NCBI GenBank assembly: GCA_028023455.1
Contig: JAQFVV010006200.1
Location: 9,410,521-9,474,520 of the forward strand
DNA from: Epiperipatus broadwayi
Lineage: Eukaryota; Onychophora; Udeonychophora; Euonychophora; Peripatidae
Reading direction: 5' to 3'
DNA: 64,000 nt
The translations under genes were made by a program, and so were the position numbers. The notes below the pieces were generated by a model. The model was not told where the DNA came from. It worked only from the letters and a program-made list of their open reading frames with translations, and did no database searches. This document shows positions 12,640 to 25,205 of this stretch, piece by piece (within the stretch, counting starts at the first letter, position 1; each line of letters starts with the position of its first letter).

Positions 12640-13412
12640 CTTTAAATGTATCTTTCATATTAATTTTTTAACCGCCTCTTACGAGGCATCTCGTTGACAT
12701 CTGATGTTACTCTAATTCTGCTAGTTTTAATGGTAGAATATTCGTTTGACAGTTATTGATTAGGTTTTTAAAAGTTCTGTAAGATGGTGCCCTCTTCCGA
12801 ATTATTTTACAAGTAAAAAATCAAAAAAACCGCATTTAAAACTAAACAAAGAAGAACATTGTCGGTGATTGGCTGGAAAGAACAAAGAAACCGCCTGATC
12901 AAAGAAAATAAAGAAAAATGCTGAGATTTTCATTTCGAATGTAATTTAAGTATTAAAAAAATATAAAATGAGAAATTAAAATAGTTTTTTAAAAAATATA
13001 CTAAAAAAAACAAAATTATTTTCGAAAAATATTGAAGATTTTAGTAAAAATATTTAAGATTTAGCAAAAAGAAATCTTTACTTTTCCATAACGTAAAATT
13101 GAAAAAAAGTGTTTGCGTCAGCACTTTTTTGTTTAGACATTCGCTTTATATTTACTGAAATTGAATATATTTTATAATAAATAAATAGCAATTTATTTTT
13201 GAAAGAACTTTCATTCTCTTTCATAACCTGAAAAATTAGTAATATACTTTTTATAAACGTATCTGAGTTGAATTTAATATTATAGGCGAATGTGTTTTAA
13301 CAATAGGCTTTGTCTTCAGTTTGTGAGTTGGCCAATTAAAAGATTTGATTTTTACCTCATACAACCAATAATATAATTAGCGGTAAAGGGTTAATAATTA
13401 AAGATTTAGTGA
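12640..13412. other. CpG-bearing segment present only in copy A
   Basis: This 0.8-kb block is absent from copy B. It is richer in CpG than its surroundings and has a GCCTCTTACGAGGC hairpin (about 12675). A hairpin AAAAAGTG...CACTTTTT with a 10-bp loop lies at about 13106-13130. CCAAT-type motifs occur at about 12868 (reverse), 13331 and 13364. The features are compatible with a promoter or regulatory region of the element. No ORF was recognised. Confidence 0.5.
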
Positions 13413-13898
13413 GGAGACATGCTAAATCATCATATTATAAAGCATGCATGCTTTTCCCACCTTAATTTATGTTGTATTTGTTTAATAAATATATGTTAAG
13501 TTTATTCTGGTTTCATCTCATTCCTATTTCAGTCCAATTCAGTCTTAGTTAATTATATATGTGATATAACTATATATGCATTGATTACCATTTATGAAAG
13601 TGTATCTTTAATTTCATGCTGGTAGCAATTAAATTAGCTAATATATATTTAGATCTCTGAGTCTCCTGTTTCTCCCTGCCTTAGGCCAGCTGAAAAAGAT
13701 GGGTATACTATGTGTAACCTCAAGTGGGATCATTTGCAGGATCTTGAGTCATGGAGTACTGGCAAACAAGTTGAAATGTTGTAAGATTCGGAATGTCACA
13801 ATCCTGGTCAGGTCAGCTTTGGTCTCTTTGTCTGGATTCTAGATTCTGTTATGTAAATGTACAAAACTTGACCATTACATAGTATTTTTTCCATGGGC

Positions 13899-13917
13899 TT
13901 GGCACCCAATGTGGGGC
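13899..13917 (+). other. Primer-binding-site-like sequence, copy A
   Basis: TTGGCACCCAATGTGGGGC matches the lysine-tRNA primer-binding site used by many retroelements at most positions. Its two differences are C-to-T/G-to-A type, as expected from CpG decay. It lies 20 bp after a TTACA end, a longer gap than usual. Confidence 0.5.
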
Positions 13918-13932
13918 TTTGATATATACACT

Positions 13933-14979
13933 CACATACCCTGAAACCCAGATAAGAGTAATCTCATTTAAAGTTTTTTTATATATTTAAGTAAAAAGGA
14001 AATTTTTCTTCATGTTTAGTGCTGCCAGTATCGTAAATGAATTATTTATCATATAAAATTTGTGTTAATGCATGATAAAAGTTAAGGGGTTTTATTAATA
14101 AACATTTGGTGTAAGCTTTTCCTGATTATTGGTGACTAGCACCTGAGAGTGATTTTGTATAGGCAAAGAATCATCATCATATAACTTTATCACCAATAGT
14201 AGAGACAGAATTTTAAAATAAAAGCCCATTGTTTTAAAACTTACTATTATGAATTGGATTGGAAATGAGAATGAAACCAGCAAGGCAAATCGAATTGCAA
14301 AGTTGGGGATATTGAAACTAGCACTGACCTTTGTACAGCACTGATATTGAAATTTGTTAAGAAAGTATTGCTGGAAAGAGGATTAATTAGGGCATCTCGA
14401 TAATGTAAATTTTATTCTAATATTTCAACAATTTTATGCTTAATTTTAAAATGCTGGTCATCTGTAAAATAAAATAATAGCGTAGTGAGTAGGCTTATAA
14501 TATAAACTAAGAGAAGTAATAGACTGGATGGAGAAAAAAATAAATAGGGCAGTGTCAGTAGTGTGCAGATTGTTCTGGATGTGGAGAACAACCCCCCCTG
14601 AGGAAGTGATGATGATGATCTTGAGAATCTGTCCCCTTACCATAAGTATTTATATTTGTATATAAATTATTAAACTAACCTCCCCAACCCAACTAACTTT
14701 GTCTGATATCCATTTGGATATCAAAAATGTGTATTTTTCATATAGCAACTCAAACTGTGTAAATATTTTAAGTGTTTTTTTAAAAAGTTAAAGTAATCTT
14801 ACTTGCATTTTGTGTGGAAATAGTACCATAAGTTTTTTTTATCATCAAGTCTTCATTATAATAATGATCACAATGTTCATGACTGTAGAATATATTTTAA
14901 CCCTAAGTAAAATCATTTTTTTATTGTTTTTTTGTTTGATTCACAAATTCAGTGATATTCAATAGTCACATTCAAGCAC
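13933..14979. other. 1-kb spacer between the direct repeats
   Basis: If copies A and B are LTRs this would be the internal region. It contains only short frames on the minus strand (14095-14283, 14458-14643) with no gag, protease, RT or integrase motif that I recognise. Confidence 0.4.
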
Positions 14980-17782
14980 CTCATTGCACATTTTAGTTTA
15001 ACCACCAAACCTAACTGTGCTGGATTCAAACCCTATTAAAATGAATATTTTGATAAATAAACATATACACCTTTCTATCATGGCTGGGTGCGCAGCATTA
15101 TATATGCACCTATGAATAAATGCTGTACATACATAGGCTAGCTGCTAGTAGATGTTACAGCGAATATAATGGTTTAAATTTTATATTTTATAAAATAATG
15201 TTTTATGTTATAATTTTAAATAGTAGATTGTCAATTTATTAAATTTAGTAAACATAAAGTCGTATGTGAATGTATGATTCACCTTATATAATAATATATA
15301 TAGAGTGGTGTGATTTTATTTTGTAAAGGAGCAAAAAGTTTTTAGTTAAATTAGTTAAAAATAAAAAAGTTAGCCGTAAACAGATTTGCATTTAAGTCCA
15401 TTGCACCTGGGCTTAAATCAAAGTTAGAAAGTTGATAATTGCTATAGTCAAATTTGTTTATAGCAAAAATATAATCATTAAAACCACTGTAGAAAAACTA
15501 TTTTGATACCTGGAGAAGGATTTGTGGCATCATGGAAGCCCAAACAAAAGTATTTTTGATCAAATTTAGAAATCTTACAATTTAGTGTAATATTTTAGAT
15601 AGATTTCATGGGTTTCCAAGTGAAACAGGTTTATTTCTAGTAAAAGTATAAATAGGGTACCTTTTAAGCTTGAAGGAGGAATCATTAATTTTTAGAAGAG
15701 CATTGCCATGCTGAATCCACATCAGATTGATCTTTGAAAGATCTGACTGGAGAAAGGCGATGGCTACTTCTAAAATCCACAGAAAAAATGATGTGCAACT
15801 GCCAGCCAATGCTTCAAGCACTGGAGCTTTCATAAGAAACCATTCAGCAACAGCTTTCTCTAGAAGACCATGATAGCTGAAAGCCAACATCTGCTTATAT
15901 AGTCCAGCAACTAATTAATCAGTAACACCAATCTATAACCTCAGAGTTCTGTATTAATGAACTATTTCTAAATCCAAATTTTCTACTTAAAAGTTTAAAG
16001 CTAGCAAACTATATATAAACTAATGCAATTTTCTAAACCTTATAATGTTTTATTATAAATTCTCATTAAAAATAAATATTTCATTTATATAACTTGCCTG
16101 TATCTTTACAAATATCTTAATTAAACTAAATGTAACCTACACTAATTTATTTGTCTATCACTGTGGTTGTGCCTATAATATTTTCTTACTGTCATTTTTG
16201 TTATTTATATGCCAATGCTTTGAAGCAGTGAGCATTTAAATGTAATAAATATTTGGAGATATAATTGCCAATATCTTCCCATAATTATTTTCTTAATGAT
16301 ATTCTCGATGCTTGCTAGTTCAAATTCCTATAATTTTATTTAATTTAAAAATGTATTGTGGCTTACTATTAAATTTCCATTTTATTGACATTAAAGTAAT
16401 GTGCGAGTTTTAGTAATATGAAAGTATATTCAGTAATTAGTTGGCCAGGTGATTAAGTATACTTTCCTCTCCCTCGTAATAATTTCTATGTATAGATTGA
16501 AACCTATAAACCAGAGTGTTATAATATTTTATTTATCCCCCTAATGTCACTTGATTTTATATAGCATTGTTAGAATTGGCTCATGATAGTAATACTGACT
16601 GTGCTATTGCCCCATATTTTTGTAATAATTAATGTCATCCTTTTATTTGTCAGAGTAGATACATTAAATTCACATTCAATGTTTAACATTCTGCTGCATC
16701 TTCTCCTTAAGATGGGACCTTGGGAAAGACCATCCCATCTTACCTTCTTTTGGGGTGCACACTAATAAGACCTGACATATAATTCCAGGCAGTTGTATTA
16801 GCCACCCTGACCTTTTAGCAGCATGACGCTCAGTTCCAAAGTACTGGTGTTGGTCATGAAAACACTTGACTCTAATCTATCCACAGGGTGCTTTGTTATT
16901 GTAATTTGCCGGTGCTGTGACATGTTGGTGATCTCAATATATCTAATTCTGAATCCCATAATTAAATTTATTATTCAGTATTAAACTGAAATTTATATTT
17001 TGATTTCTGGGTTCAATCTCTACTCTGAGCTGAATTATATGCTCATACTTTATTAAAGTAATAATGTCGCAATAAATATTTTGCTTAAAATATTTATTTA
17101 AGTGTTTAAATAAAACATTTTAAAGAAAAATAGTAAATATGTTGCCTGAGACTGGTACAGCATTTTATAATGGTAGCTACCACTTTCAATAGGAATTGGC
17201 AGAATCTTATTTTCAATAGGAATTGGCAGAATCTTATTTATGCATGAGGAGACATGCTAAATCCTCATATTATAAAGCCTGCATGCTTTTCCCATATTAA
17301 TTTATGTTATATTTGTTTAATAAATATATGTTAAGTTTATTCTGATTTTGTCTTATTCCTGTTTCAGTCTAATTCAGTCTTAGTTAATTATATATGTGTC
17401 TTATAACTATATATGCATTGATTACCATTTATGAAAGTTTATCTTTAATTTCATGCTGGTAGCAATTAAATTAGCTAATATATATATATATATATATTGA
17501 TCCCCGAGTCTTCTGTTTTTCTCTGCCCTATGCTGGCCACAAAAGATGGGTATACTATGTGTAACCTCAAGTGTGGTCATTCATAGGGTCTTAAGTCATG
17601 GAGTACTGGCAAATGAGTTGAACTGGTGTTGGATTCAGGATGTCACAATCCTGGTCTGGTCAGCTTTGGTTTCTTTATCTGGATTCTAGATTCTGTTATG
17701 CAAATGTACAAAACTTTGACCATTACATAATATATTTTTTTTCCAGGCTTGGCTTCCCAACATGGGACTTTGATATATACAC
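14980..17782 (+). repeat. Direct repeat copy B with an internal deletion
   Basis: Collinear with 10449-13932 but missing the segment equivalent to 12640-13412. At the deletion point a perfect 27-bp tandem duplication is present (17184-17210 and 17211-17237). The TATA-like motif is retained at about 15648. The 3' end again shows CCATTACA (17721) followed by a decayed primer-binding-site-like TTGGCTTCCCAACATGGGAC (17749-17768). A 94-codon minus-strand frame (15606-15890) has no counterpart conserved in copy A and is probably chance. Confidence 0.75.
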
Positions 17783-20500
17783 TCAGCAGGAAATCTGTTC
17801 CGCATAATTTGTGTGAAATAAAATTGTCTTTTAAGAGATAAAACCATGTATTTCGAAAGTTTATTGCTAGTAATTTATGTAAGGTAAACTGATATTTAAA
17901 AATGAAGCAATGCAATCGGTTTTATTTTAAAATTTTGCAGTCCTTTGTGTCATTCTTAAAATACATGCAAGGTCATAGATGCCAGAGGTTCTTTAATTAT
18001 TTTATCTGGCCATTTATTGTTCTGGTCTTTTTCATTCATATATATGGGAATTGAGGTCAACTTTGAATCTCAACCAAGTGTCTGAGATTGAGGCACAGCT
18101 GATTCTTTAATGTTTGCTTATGTATAAATAGCTAAATTTTTATATATATTTTTTGTTTTGTGCTCTATTTTGAGATATACTTCATGCAAGTTTGCATTGT
18201 GCAGCAAAATCATGAAGGGGTAAGGGAGATCATCCACCCCTACCTCTGGGAGGCTCATCTAGCTCACTGTGCCCAGATCAGAAACATCTAGACCAAATAT
18301 GTGAACTGTCCAGTAAAATGTGTGCTTGAAGATGACTCTTCAATCTCTACCAATGCCTGTTTCAAACCTAAGCCAGCCCATGATCATGAGCCACCTATTA
18401 CCTACATCATTGCATCCTCAAGCCCAAGATAATATCTATCTTGCTGCCAGCTATGAACTCTGAATTAATAAATTGTTCTAATTCTAAACTATATTGTATG
18501 CCTTTCCATCCTTACCTAATTTTAAAGCTGTTAATATAAATACTAATAATGTGTGTGCAATTTATTATAATGCTATATGAATTTTCCATTTTGGTGTGGC
18601 AATTTAGAATTAATCTAGCTTTTCTTATTTTATTATTCTAATTCATTTTGATATGCCAAGAAAGTATACAATCTAGCGAGTGAATTTAAACCCATTGCCA
18701 ATAGTTTTCTCCTATTAAACTAAGGAGACATAAATTTTCTTTAAAGTTTGTTGTTATAAACTCGCTCGGTTTTATACCAATTATTTTTCAATAATTTTAT
18801 TCTTTAAATGAGTCTTGAGATTTACATAGAATTTTTATACCTAACTACAAAATTTAACCCTCATCTTATTATTAAAGTTGTTATCATTTTAACTAATTCA
18901 ATCTCACCAGCAGTGAATTCAATATGTAATTTATAATTTTATTTTGTAAGTAATAACAGTTATATGTGCAATGCTTGCTGTTAGAAATATGGAGATATTT
19001 CTGAGGTGTGGGAGAGAGCAATTTATTCCCTTTTAATTTTAACACTGACCCCTTATGAGTGTTTATTTATTGTTAGTTAACTGCCTGGAATGGTTTGCAT
19101 TTAAGCATTCCATTATGCAGGAGAGCATCATATAAGAGTCAGGGGTTTATTAATTTATCTTAGTTGTTAGTAACACAAACTATTTATATATTTTTTCTGG
19201 GCGTTATAGGTCTATCATTGCAATTGTTATTGATAATTTTCTTGCTTTGTCATTTATTTTGGGATCTTCAAAATGACCAATCCCACTATTCATCATCCCT
19301 TTAAAAGTAGATGCATTTCCTACTCACGATATTCTTCAGGCATCCCCAATGAATCAGTGTATGAAAAACACACAGATGAACCATCCCAACATACCACTTG
19401 TACCATTGCTCTTCTGAGATATGATCTTGGCCATCATGCAGGCATACTCCTTTCGTACCAATATGACAAAGCCACCAAGAGAGTCTTAAATGACCGCCCC
19501 TCTATATGCGATTGTGAGTGATAACATAATACTGCCTTTTTTATTTTTAATATGTTGTCTACCCACTTGCAATGCTCTCTACCAGTCATAATGGCATGTC
19601 ATTTGCCATCCCCTCTTTTTAATTTCTAAATGAGATTGTGCTTTACAGCTTCTTTTTAAGCTGAATAGTTTTGCTGCCACGCATCTGAGTGATCTCCCAA
19701 ATATTGCACATTTTTCATATTATACACCCTGAACTTGTATTCATATATATGTAATGTCTAATAAAACTCATTAGTGTGAATCTATCATATATTGAATGAG
19801 GATTGAGTTACCAAATATTATTGGTGACCTACAAGATTTTATGTATTTATGTAAATTCTATGATTTATTGACTCATCCCTAAAGTGCGTGATTGCAAATC
19901 AAACCACAATCAAATTTGTAACTACTATTACCCAGACATTCTATACAGCTATTTTATTGCTACCATATTTAATTGTTCAATAAATTTATATTATATTATT
20001 TTCTATATTCTCGCATTTGTTATTCATTGCCCGAATCTCTAGTATGACTGTTTAAGTTAAATTAAATTATTTCAAATTGAATGAAAGATTTTATTAGTAT
20101 TATTAATTAACTCCCTTTCTTTAACATTGCCTTGAACAATATTATGTATCTGATTATTAATCTATTAAGAAATAGCCTGTACTGCTCTTTAAGTATTATA
20201 TTTAATAATGATCATTGGCCAATTATTTAAATATTATTGATTTCCAAGTCTCTTTGCTCACCCTGTTCTCATTGCTGGGTCTGGAGTAAATGAAAGCTTG
20301 CTAATATTCTCAAAAGCATTGTCCATATAGCCAGAGGCCCTGGAGCATAGGCAGATAGGTTAGCATTTAGTACTGTTCCAGACTTGTGTATCTCGCACAT
20401 GCTAGATTGCTATAGTTTGCTTCGATTCTAGGTCTTGTTGAATGAACACACAATTTTGACCAGTACAAGTTACTAGTATTCAATGTGTTCTACAGTTAAA
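17783..20500 (+). repeat. Possible third, strongly diverged copy of the same repeat
   Basis: Only landmarks are shared. TATAAATAG occurs at 18123. A GATTCTAG...TTGACCAGTACA ending at about 20436-20468 parallels the copy A ending GATTCTAG...TTGACCATTACA, and a CAATGTG motif follows where the primer-binding site would be. Between them lies an 82-codon plus frame (19273-19521, Ser/His/Tyr-rich) that I do not recognise. Confidence 0.35.
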
Positions 20501-20974
20501 AGTTTTAATATTGTGGTCTTTTGACCTATGTCCTTTACTCATATGTGTGCACATATATCATAATTCAAATAGTATAGAAATAAAATGAGCAATAATTCAT
20601 AAATGCAAGTGGAAAGAAATTTACTTGATCATCAAGTTAGATTATTTTGTCAACCTCACTTGAAATTTTCTCAGCTGAATCTGCCCATCTCCAATACCCT
20701 TCCCTCATCACAGAACATCAATATCTAAAACCAATCCAATCAACAAGTACATGGAACTGCTGGACAAATAATATTTCAATAAATCCTAATTCAAAAAATA
20801 ATTGATAGATACATTGCAAAATAAAACAAAATGTTACTTTAAACAAGCAAAGATGTATATTTTTAGATTCTACTCATTTTTACTTTATTTATTTCATCCT
20901 ATTATGATGTTTTAATAGTTTATTAACTACAAAAAATATGACTGGTTGATAGATATTTCTTGCCAATATATATA
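20501..20974. other. Nothing recognised
   Basis: AT-rich DNA separating the 10-20 kb repeats from the PLE palindrome. No signal was recognised. Confidence 0.4.
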
Positions 20975-21035
20975 TAATTATAATTGAAATAATATTTTTA
21001 AACGGTTTATAAACAATTCAAACAATCTTTAAATC

Positions 21036-21079
21036 CGCAGAAGTACTTTCGGTTACTTTCAAACCTGCCTCAACTGCTA
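21036..21079 (-). ncRNA. Hammerhead-ribozyme-like motif, PLE locus 1 left arm
   Basis: On the minus strand GCAG is followed by a TTGAGGC-type core, a 4-bp stem GGTT/AACC with a 7-nt loop, GAAA, a very short third stem, then CTGC, which pairs with GCAG. The order stem I, CUGANGA-like core, stem II, GAAA, minimal stem III fits small hammerheads described in PLEs. Core substitutions suggest an inactive relic. Confidence 0.5.
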
Positions 21080-21188
21080 TTAAATTCAAAAACTAAAAGC
21101 GGAAGCAAATGTCATCAATTCAAATTCCACGAATCTCGTATTTTAATGTTAGAAGCTTGTCGATTTATCAAATGTGTTTTATTCCTGT

Positions 21189-21530
21189 TTATAAAAATTG
21201 CCTCCTTACAGTTTTAGGCATTTTCACATTTTCAAAATTAAATTTAAATTTATGTTTACATGTTTTTTCATGATCAAAGAAAACTGAAGAAGATATTAAA
21301 TCACCATTATTTTTATTTTTTACATGCTTATATAACAATTCGTGTTCCTTCAATCTTTTCTCAATGTTGCACCTATATGATAGCATACAATCACAAAAAA
21401 TTTGATATATGACATTACTTTTTTGCTTGATAGGTATGACATCCTTAGAATTATTAACTAATTTGTTAATATTGTTTGGAATGTAGAATGAAACATTAAA
21501 TACATTCTTATATAAATCCTTAAAATTTTT
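21189..21530 (-). pseudogene. PLE GIY-YIG endonuclease fragment, left arm
   Basis: The minus-strand frame gives ...CNIEKRLKEHELLYKHV, then SSSVFFDHEKTCKHKFKFNF and a terminal segment. RLKEH and DHE...H fit the middle of the Penelope GIY-YIG domain. Relative to the right arm it carries a precise 12-bp in-frame deletion that removes the residues IGES from the SYIGES motif. The following KRKIKEA block is also altered. It cannot encode an active nuclease. Confidence 0.8.
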
Positions 21531-21559
21531 TATCTATTCCATTTATTTCAAATCCACAA

Positions 21560-22060
21560 GTAAAATTTTTTAAGGATTTATATAAGAATGTATTTAATGT
21601 TTCATTCTATGTTCCAAACAATATTAACAAATTAGTTAATAATTCTAAGGATGTCATACCTATCAAGCAAAAAAGTAATGTCATATATCAAATTTTTTGT
21701 GATTGTATGCTATCATATATAGGTGAATCTAGGTGCAACATTGAGAAAAGATTGAAGGAACACGAATTGTTATATAAGCGTGTAAAAAATAAAAATAATG
21801 GTGATTTAATATCTTCTTCAGTTTTCTTTGATCATGAAAAAACATGTAAACATAAATTTAAATTTAATTTTGAAATGTGAAAATTCTTCATGAAGAGAGA
21901 AACCATAGTAAAAGAAAAATTAAAGAGGCAATTTTTATAAACAGGAATAAAACACATTTGATAAATCGACAAGCTTCTAACATTAAAATACGAGATTCGT
22001 GGGAATTTGAATTGATGACGTTTGCTTCCGCTTTAGTTTTTGAATTTAATAGCAGTTGAG
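21560..22060 (+). pseudogene. PLE GIY-YIG endonuclease fragment, right arm
   Basis: The plus frame reads ...VIYQIFCDCMLSYIGES, then RCNIEKRLKEH, SSSVFFDHEKTC and, after a one-base deletion near 21877, KRKIKEAIFINR and LINRQAS. These match the order expected in Penelope-type GIY-YIG domains: GIY-like strand, Cys pair, YIG, Arg, KEH, His, catalytic-type Glu in the KEA motif, and terminal NR. The upstream RT is absent. The frameshift is the main lesion, so this is the better-preserved arm. Confidence 0.85.
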
Positions 22061-22092
22061 AGGTTTGAAAGTAACCGAAAATACTTCTGCGG
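22052..22092 (+). ncRNA. Hammerhead-ribozyme-like motif, PLE locus 1 right arm
   Basis: Counterpart of the left-arm motif: GCAG, TTGAGA core one base shorter than expected, GGTT...AACC stem II, GAAA, then CTGC closing stem I. It lies shortly after the GIY-YIG coding end, the position expected for a ribozyme in a PLE terminal region. Confidence 0.5.
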
Positions 22093-22186
22093 ATTTAAAG
22101 ATTGTTTGAATTGTTTATAAACCGTTTAAAAATATTATTTCAATTATAATTACAATATTATTTTTAATTAACGGATATTTTTATTT

Positions 22187-22189
<3 letters not shown>

Positions 22190-22226
<37 letters not shown>

Positions 22227-22233
22227 ATATTCA

Positions 22234-22282
<49 letters not shown>
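22190..22282. repeat. (TA)n tract
   Basis: A nearly pure TA dinucleotide run, interrupted near 22220-22235. It flanks PLE locus 1. Confidence 0.95.
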
Positions 22283-22283
<1 letters not shown>

Positions 22284-25205
22284 TTAACATTATCATTAAT
22301 CCTAACATTTATTCATATGATTACAGATTATAGATTCTCACAGGATATATTTTCTTAATAGAATACACATCTATTAAGATTATATGTGGAGTATAAAGCC
22401 TATTAAATCTGGTTTTTGTTGTTGTTATACAGTAATTACTTTAATGCTAAACAATGTCAGTAGGTATAGTTTACAGCATATATGTGTATTTATGAATAAT
22501 ATTGAGTTATGTATGATATTCATAGAGAAGTCTGTTTAATGCCATCTCACTTCGAGAGCATTATGAAGCAGACAGTGTTTATACTTATTGTACAACATTT
22601 AAACATGTATTTAAAGGTTTATATTAAAAAGCAATTTCACTTACACATAAGTTTGAAACTTTACTTAAGAAGGTCCACATAAATTTATATTTATTTATAA
22701 ATTTTTAAAAAATATATATGAATTTTTAAACTATAAATTTATATCTGGGAAGAATAAAGATTTCCAATTTATGAGGATATGTATAAATGTGAGCAAGATC
22801 ATATCAGAAATGAGGCTAATTACACCTTACAAAGAGGAAAAGTGGTTTACACTATCTCTAGTATCATTACAGAGTGAAACTTTTGTTATCTATCCCATGC
22901 ATGGCTTTATAATAATGTGCATACTGGGCATTTTTGATAAGGAAGCTATGGTGATGCAGACACACTTATAGGTATATTCTTCTCTTCTTTTTTATTTTAA
23001 ACTATCAGTTGTAATTCTGTTTTCTCATCTTTATGGCTCTTATCATATATAATCCCTATTACCTTAGTCAGCACTAAATCATTCCTAATGCTAATTGATA
23101 GGTCCATCATTATGTAGCCTTATATACTATATTTATTATATAGTTATAAATATAATTATGTTATCGTAGCATTTCTTATACAACAATTATACAAATTATT
23201 ATCTATAATTTTTTCTTCTATCTTTATTCAACCTAAACAACACATGTTTTTACATTTGCTGTAAGAACCACATTTATAAGCACACACATTTTTATGTTAA
23301 CCTAGTTCTATGACATAATTATTAATGAAAATTTGCTTCACTTCTTTACCCACAGGTATCTAAAATTTGTGGAAATTTTAATATATTTAGCCATTCATAT
23401 TTTTTAGAATTCTTTCCCTTGTTTTTTGAAGACAAGTAAATTAATATTTTAAAATCCATAAAATAATGCATATAAAAGATGTATATTTTAGTATTAAAAA
23501 CATGGAAAGACAATATGTGTCACACGTGACATTTGGCAATGGCATATATATAAAGGGAATACTCTACTGCTAGGGATTAATTACAGATTCCTCATATGAA
23601 TGGATGTAAGAAATTTATGAGTTAATGCAAGAATGCTTTTACTGACAATTATTAATAATGATATAATTTTAATACACACTTAAAACCCTGTTAAAATAAT
23701 TTTATAATCATGGTATATATAAATATAATTTTCACATGCACTCATGTCATTTTAATACTGAATATATATTTATTTTCTTTGTTTTCTTTTCCTGTATATT
23801 TCTTATAAATTATCATATTTTAATTGTTTTACAGATGTTCTTTTTATCAGCATTAGTTTCTAAGATGTTTTCATACAATTTCGAAGCAAAATAAAATATT
23901 AATTTTCAGTTTCTAGAAATAGGGCAAAGTTTTAGTCTCTGGGAACATTATCCAGGAACAATCCATTGACGACACAAATGATGAATTTCAGCATCAGTTT
24001 TTACTTTTTCTAATTATTAGTTTAGAATACATACCCCCTCCCCATATTCTAATATATTTAACCATGATGCAGAGGCTTACATGTTTATTCACTGGTTGAT
24101 AAACAGCCGGAATTTTTTTATATTTAATCGTAACTCAGCAACATTTGTATTAGGTAGGATAGTAATTCTGGCTCCAACAGATATAAAAAGATTTTCCACA
24201 GGTGAGACAAAGTGAGGATTTTAACTACTTATATTAAATGGCTTCCACAACATTTTTTTTCCTCAGAGAAAAGATGACACTTATAATTCTGAAATTTTTT
24301 CTTAAACTTCTAAAACACATTATTGTCTGTTATCTGATCAATAATTCTTGATTGAACTAAAACTAAATGGGGGAAAATATCAGATACAAATTTTACTTCA
24401 ATGTCAAGTCAATGACAAATGATTTACAATCTTGGTTGGATAAATCTTTCATAGTCTTTGTCAGATAAGACAATCAATCTTGCTTCCAAATGATTCGAAA
24501 TATTAAATGAGAAATGTTTGTGAAAATACTCAATCATGCATTATATTTTAGTAAGTTAAAATTAGCTCACCCTCTGAATTTCATAGTTTATTGAATCTTT
24601 ATTTGTGTGATTTATTCAATCATCCACGTGCTCACACATACCTGCCTTTACTATATGCTTGATAAAATGATGCATTGTTGATCTTCTGATCATTTTTAAA
24701 TTTGTAAAATTTTGGAACAATCTTTTATTTATTAGCAATTTATAATATATATATATTTTCATTTCTTACATTTAATCTTCTCTATACAGAACTCTTTCTA
24801 TCAACTAGTCTTCAACATACACATAATGTTTTCTCATGTAATTTAGATTTTTTTTTTTTATCTTTTTCCAATCTTCATAATAGAACTACCTCTTCCATCC
24901 TTTATGATATATATGTAAGTAAACTCTATATTAAAAAGTTATAAACGGTAATGACAGATGTTTTCAAATAATTTAAAATTTAAAAATTAGAATCAGCAAC
25001 TGTTCATTGATACAATGAGGAATTTCAGTAATAGAAGATATAATTAAGATTTTATAGCAATATTACATGTTCTTCTTTTACTAACTAACCTGTCTTTCCA
25101 AAAAAAATCTATCCTTCCGTTCTAATAAATTTTCTTCTTACAGAAAATAAGTTTTGCTAAGAGTAGCCATATCAATTTTACATCTTGACAGTTTTTTAGC
25201 CACTA
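22283..25205. other. AT-rich stretch, nothing recognised
   Basis: No repeat partner within the window and no domain-bearing frame. A 66-codon plus frame (22771-22971) is unremarkable. Confidence 0.45.

Larger units (their letters stand above)
10449..13932 (+). repeat. Direct repeat copy A (candidate long LTR plus start of internal region)
   Basis: This 3.5-kb block is repeated at 14980-17782 in the same orientation, diverging by many substitutions and small indels. It holds a TATA-like motif TATAAATAGGG (about 11107). Its 3' end reads CCATTACA (about 13879) followed 20 bp later by TTGGCACCCAATGTGGGGC (13899-13917). That last sequence closely resembles a retroviral/Gypsy primer-binding site for a lysine tRNA. 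I infer a retroelement LTR. The 5' boundary (CTCATTGCAC) lacks an obvious TG terminus, so a plain segmental duplication remains possible. Confidence 0.6.
20975..22152. repeat. Head-to-head inverted pair of Penelope-like element 3' ends (PLE locus 1)
   Basis: Left arm 20975-21530 and right arm about 21560-22152 are reverse complements around a loop of about 28 bp. Each arm reads outward from the centre through the end of a PLE ORF (GIY-YIG endonuclease) and then a hammerhead-like motif. A (TA)n tract follows the right arm. Paired, inverted, 5'-truncated PLE copies are known for Penelope elements. Here the truncation point is nearly the same in both arms. Confidence 0.85.

Noticed and set aside
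13106-13130. Intrinsic terminator
   Set aside because: It is a hairpin followed by T residues, but in a eukaryotic context the T-run is just part of the stem and has no known terminator role here.
15606-15890. 94-codon minus-strand ORF in repeat copy B
   Set aside because: The equivalent region of copy A (about 11080-11340) carries indels that break the frame.
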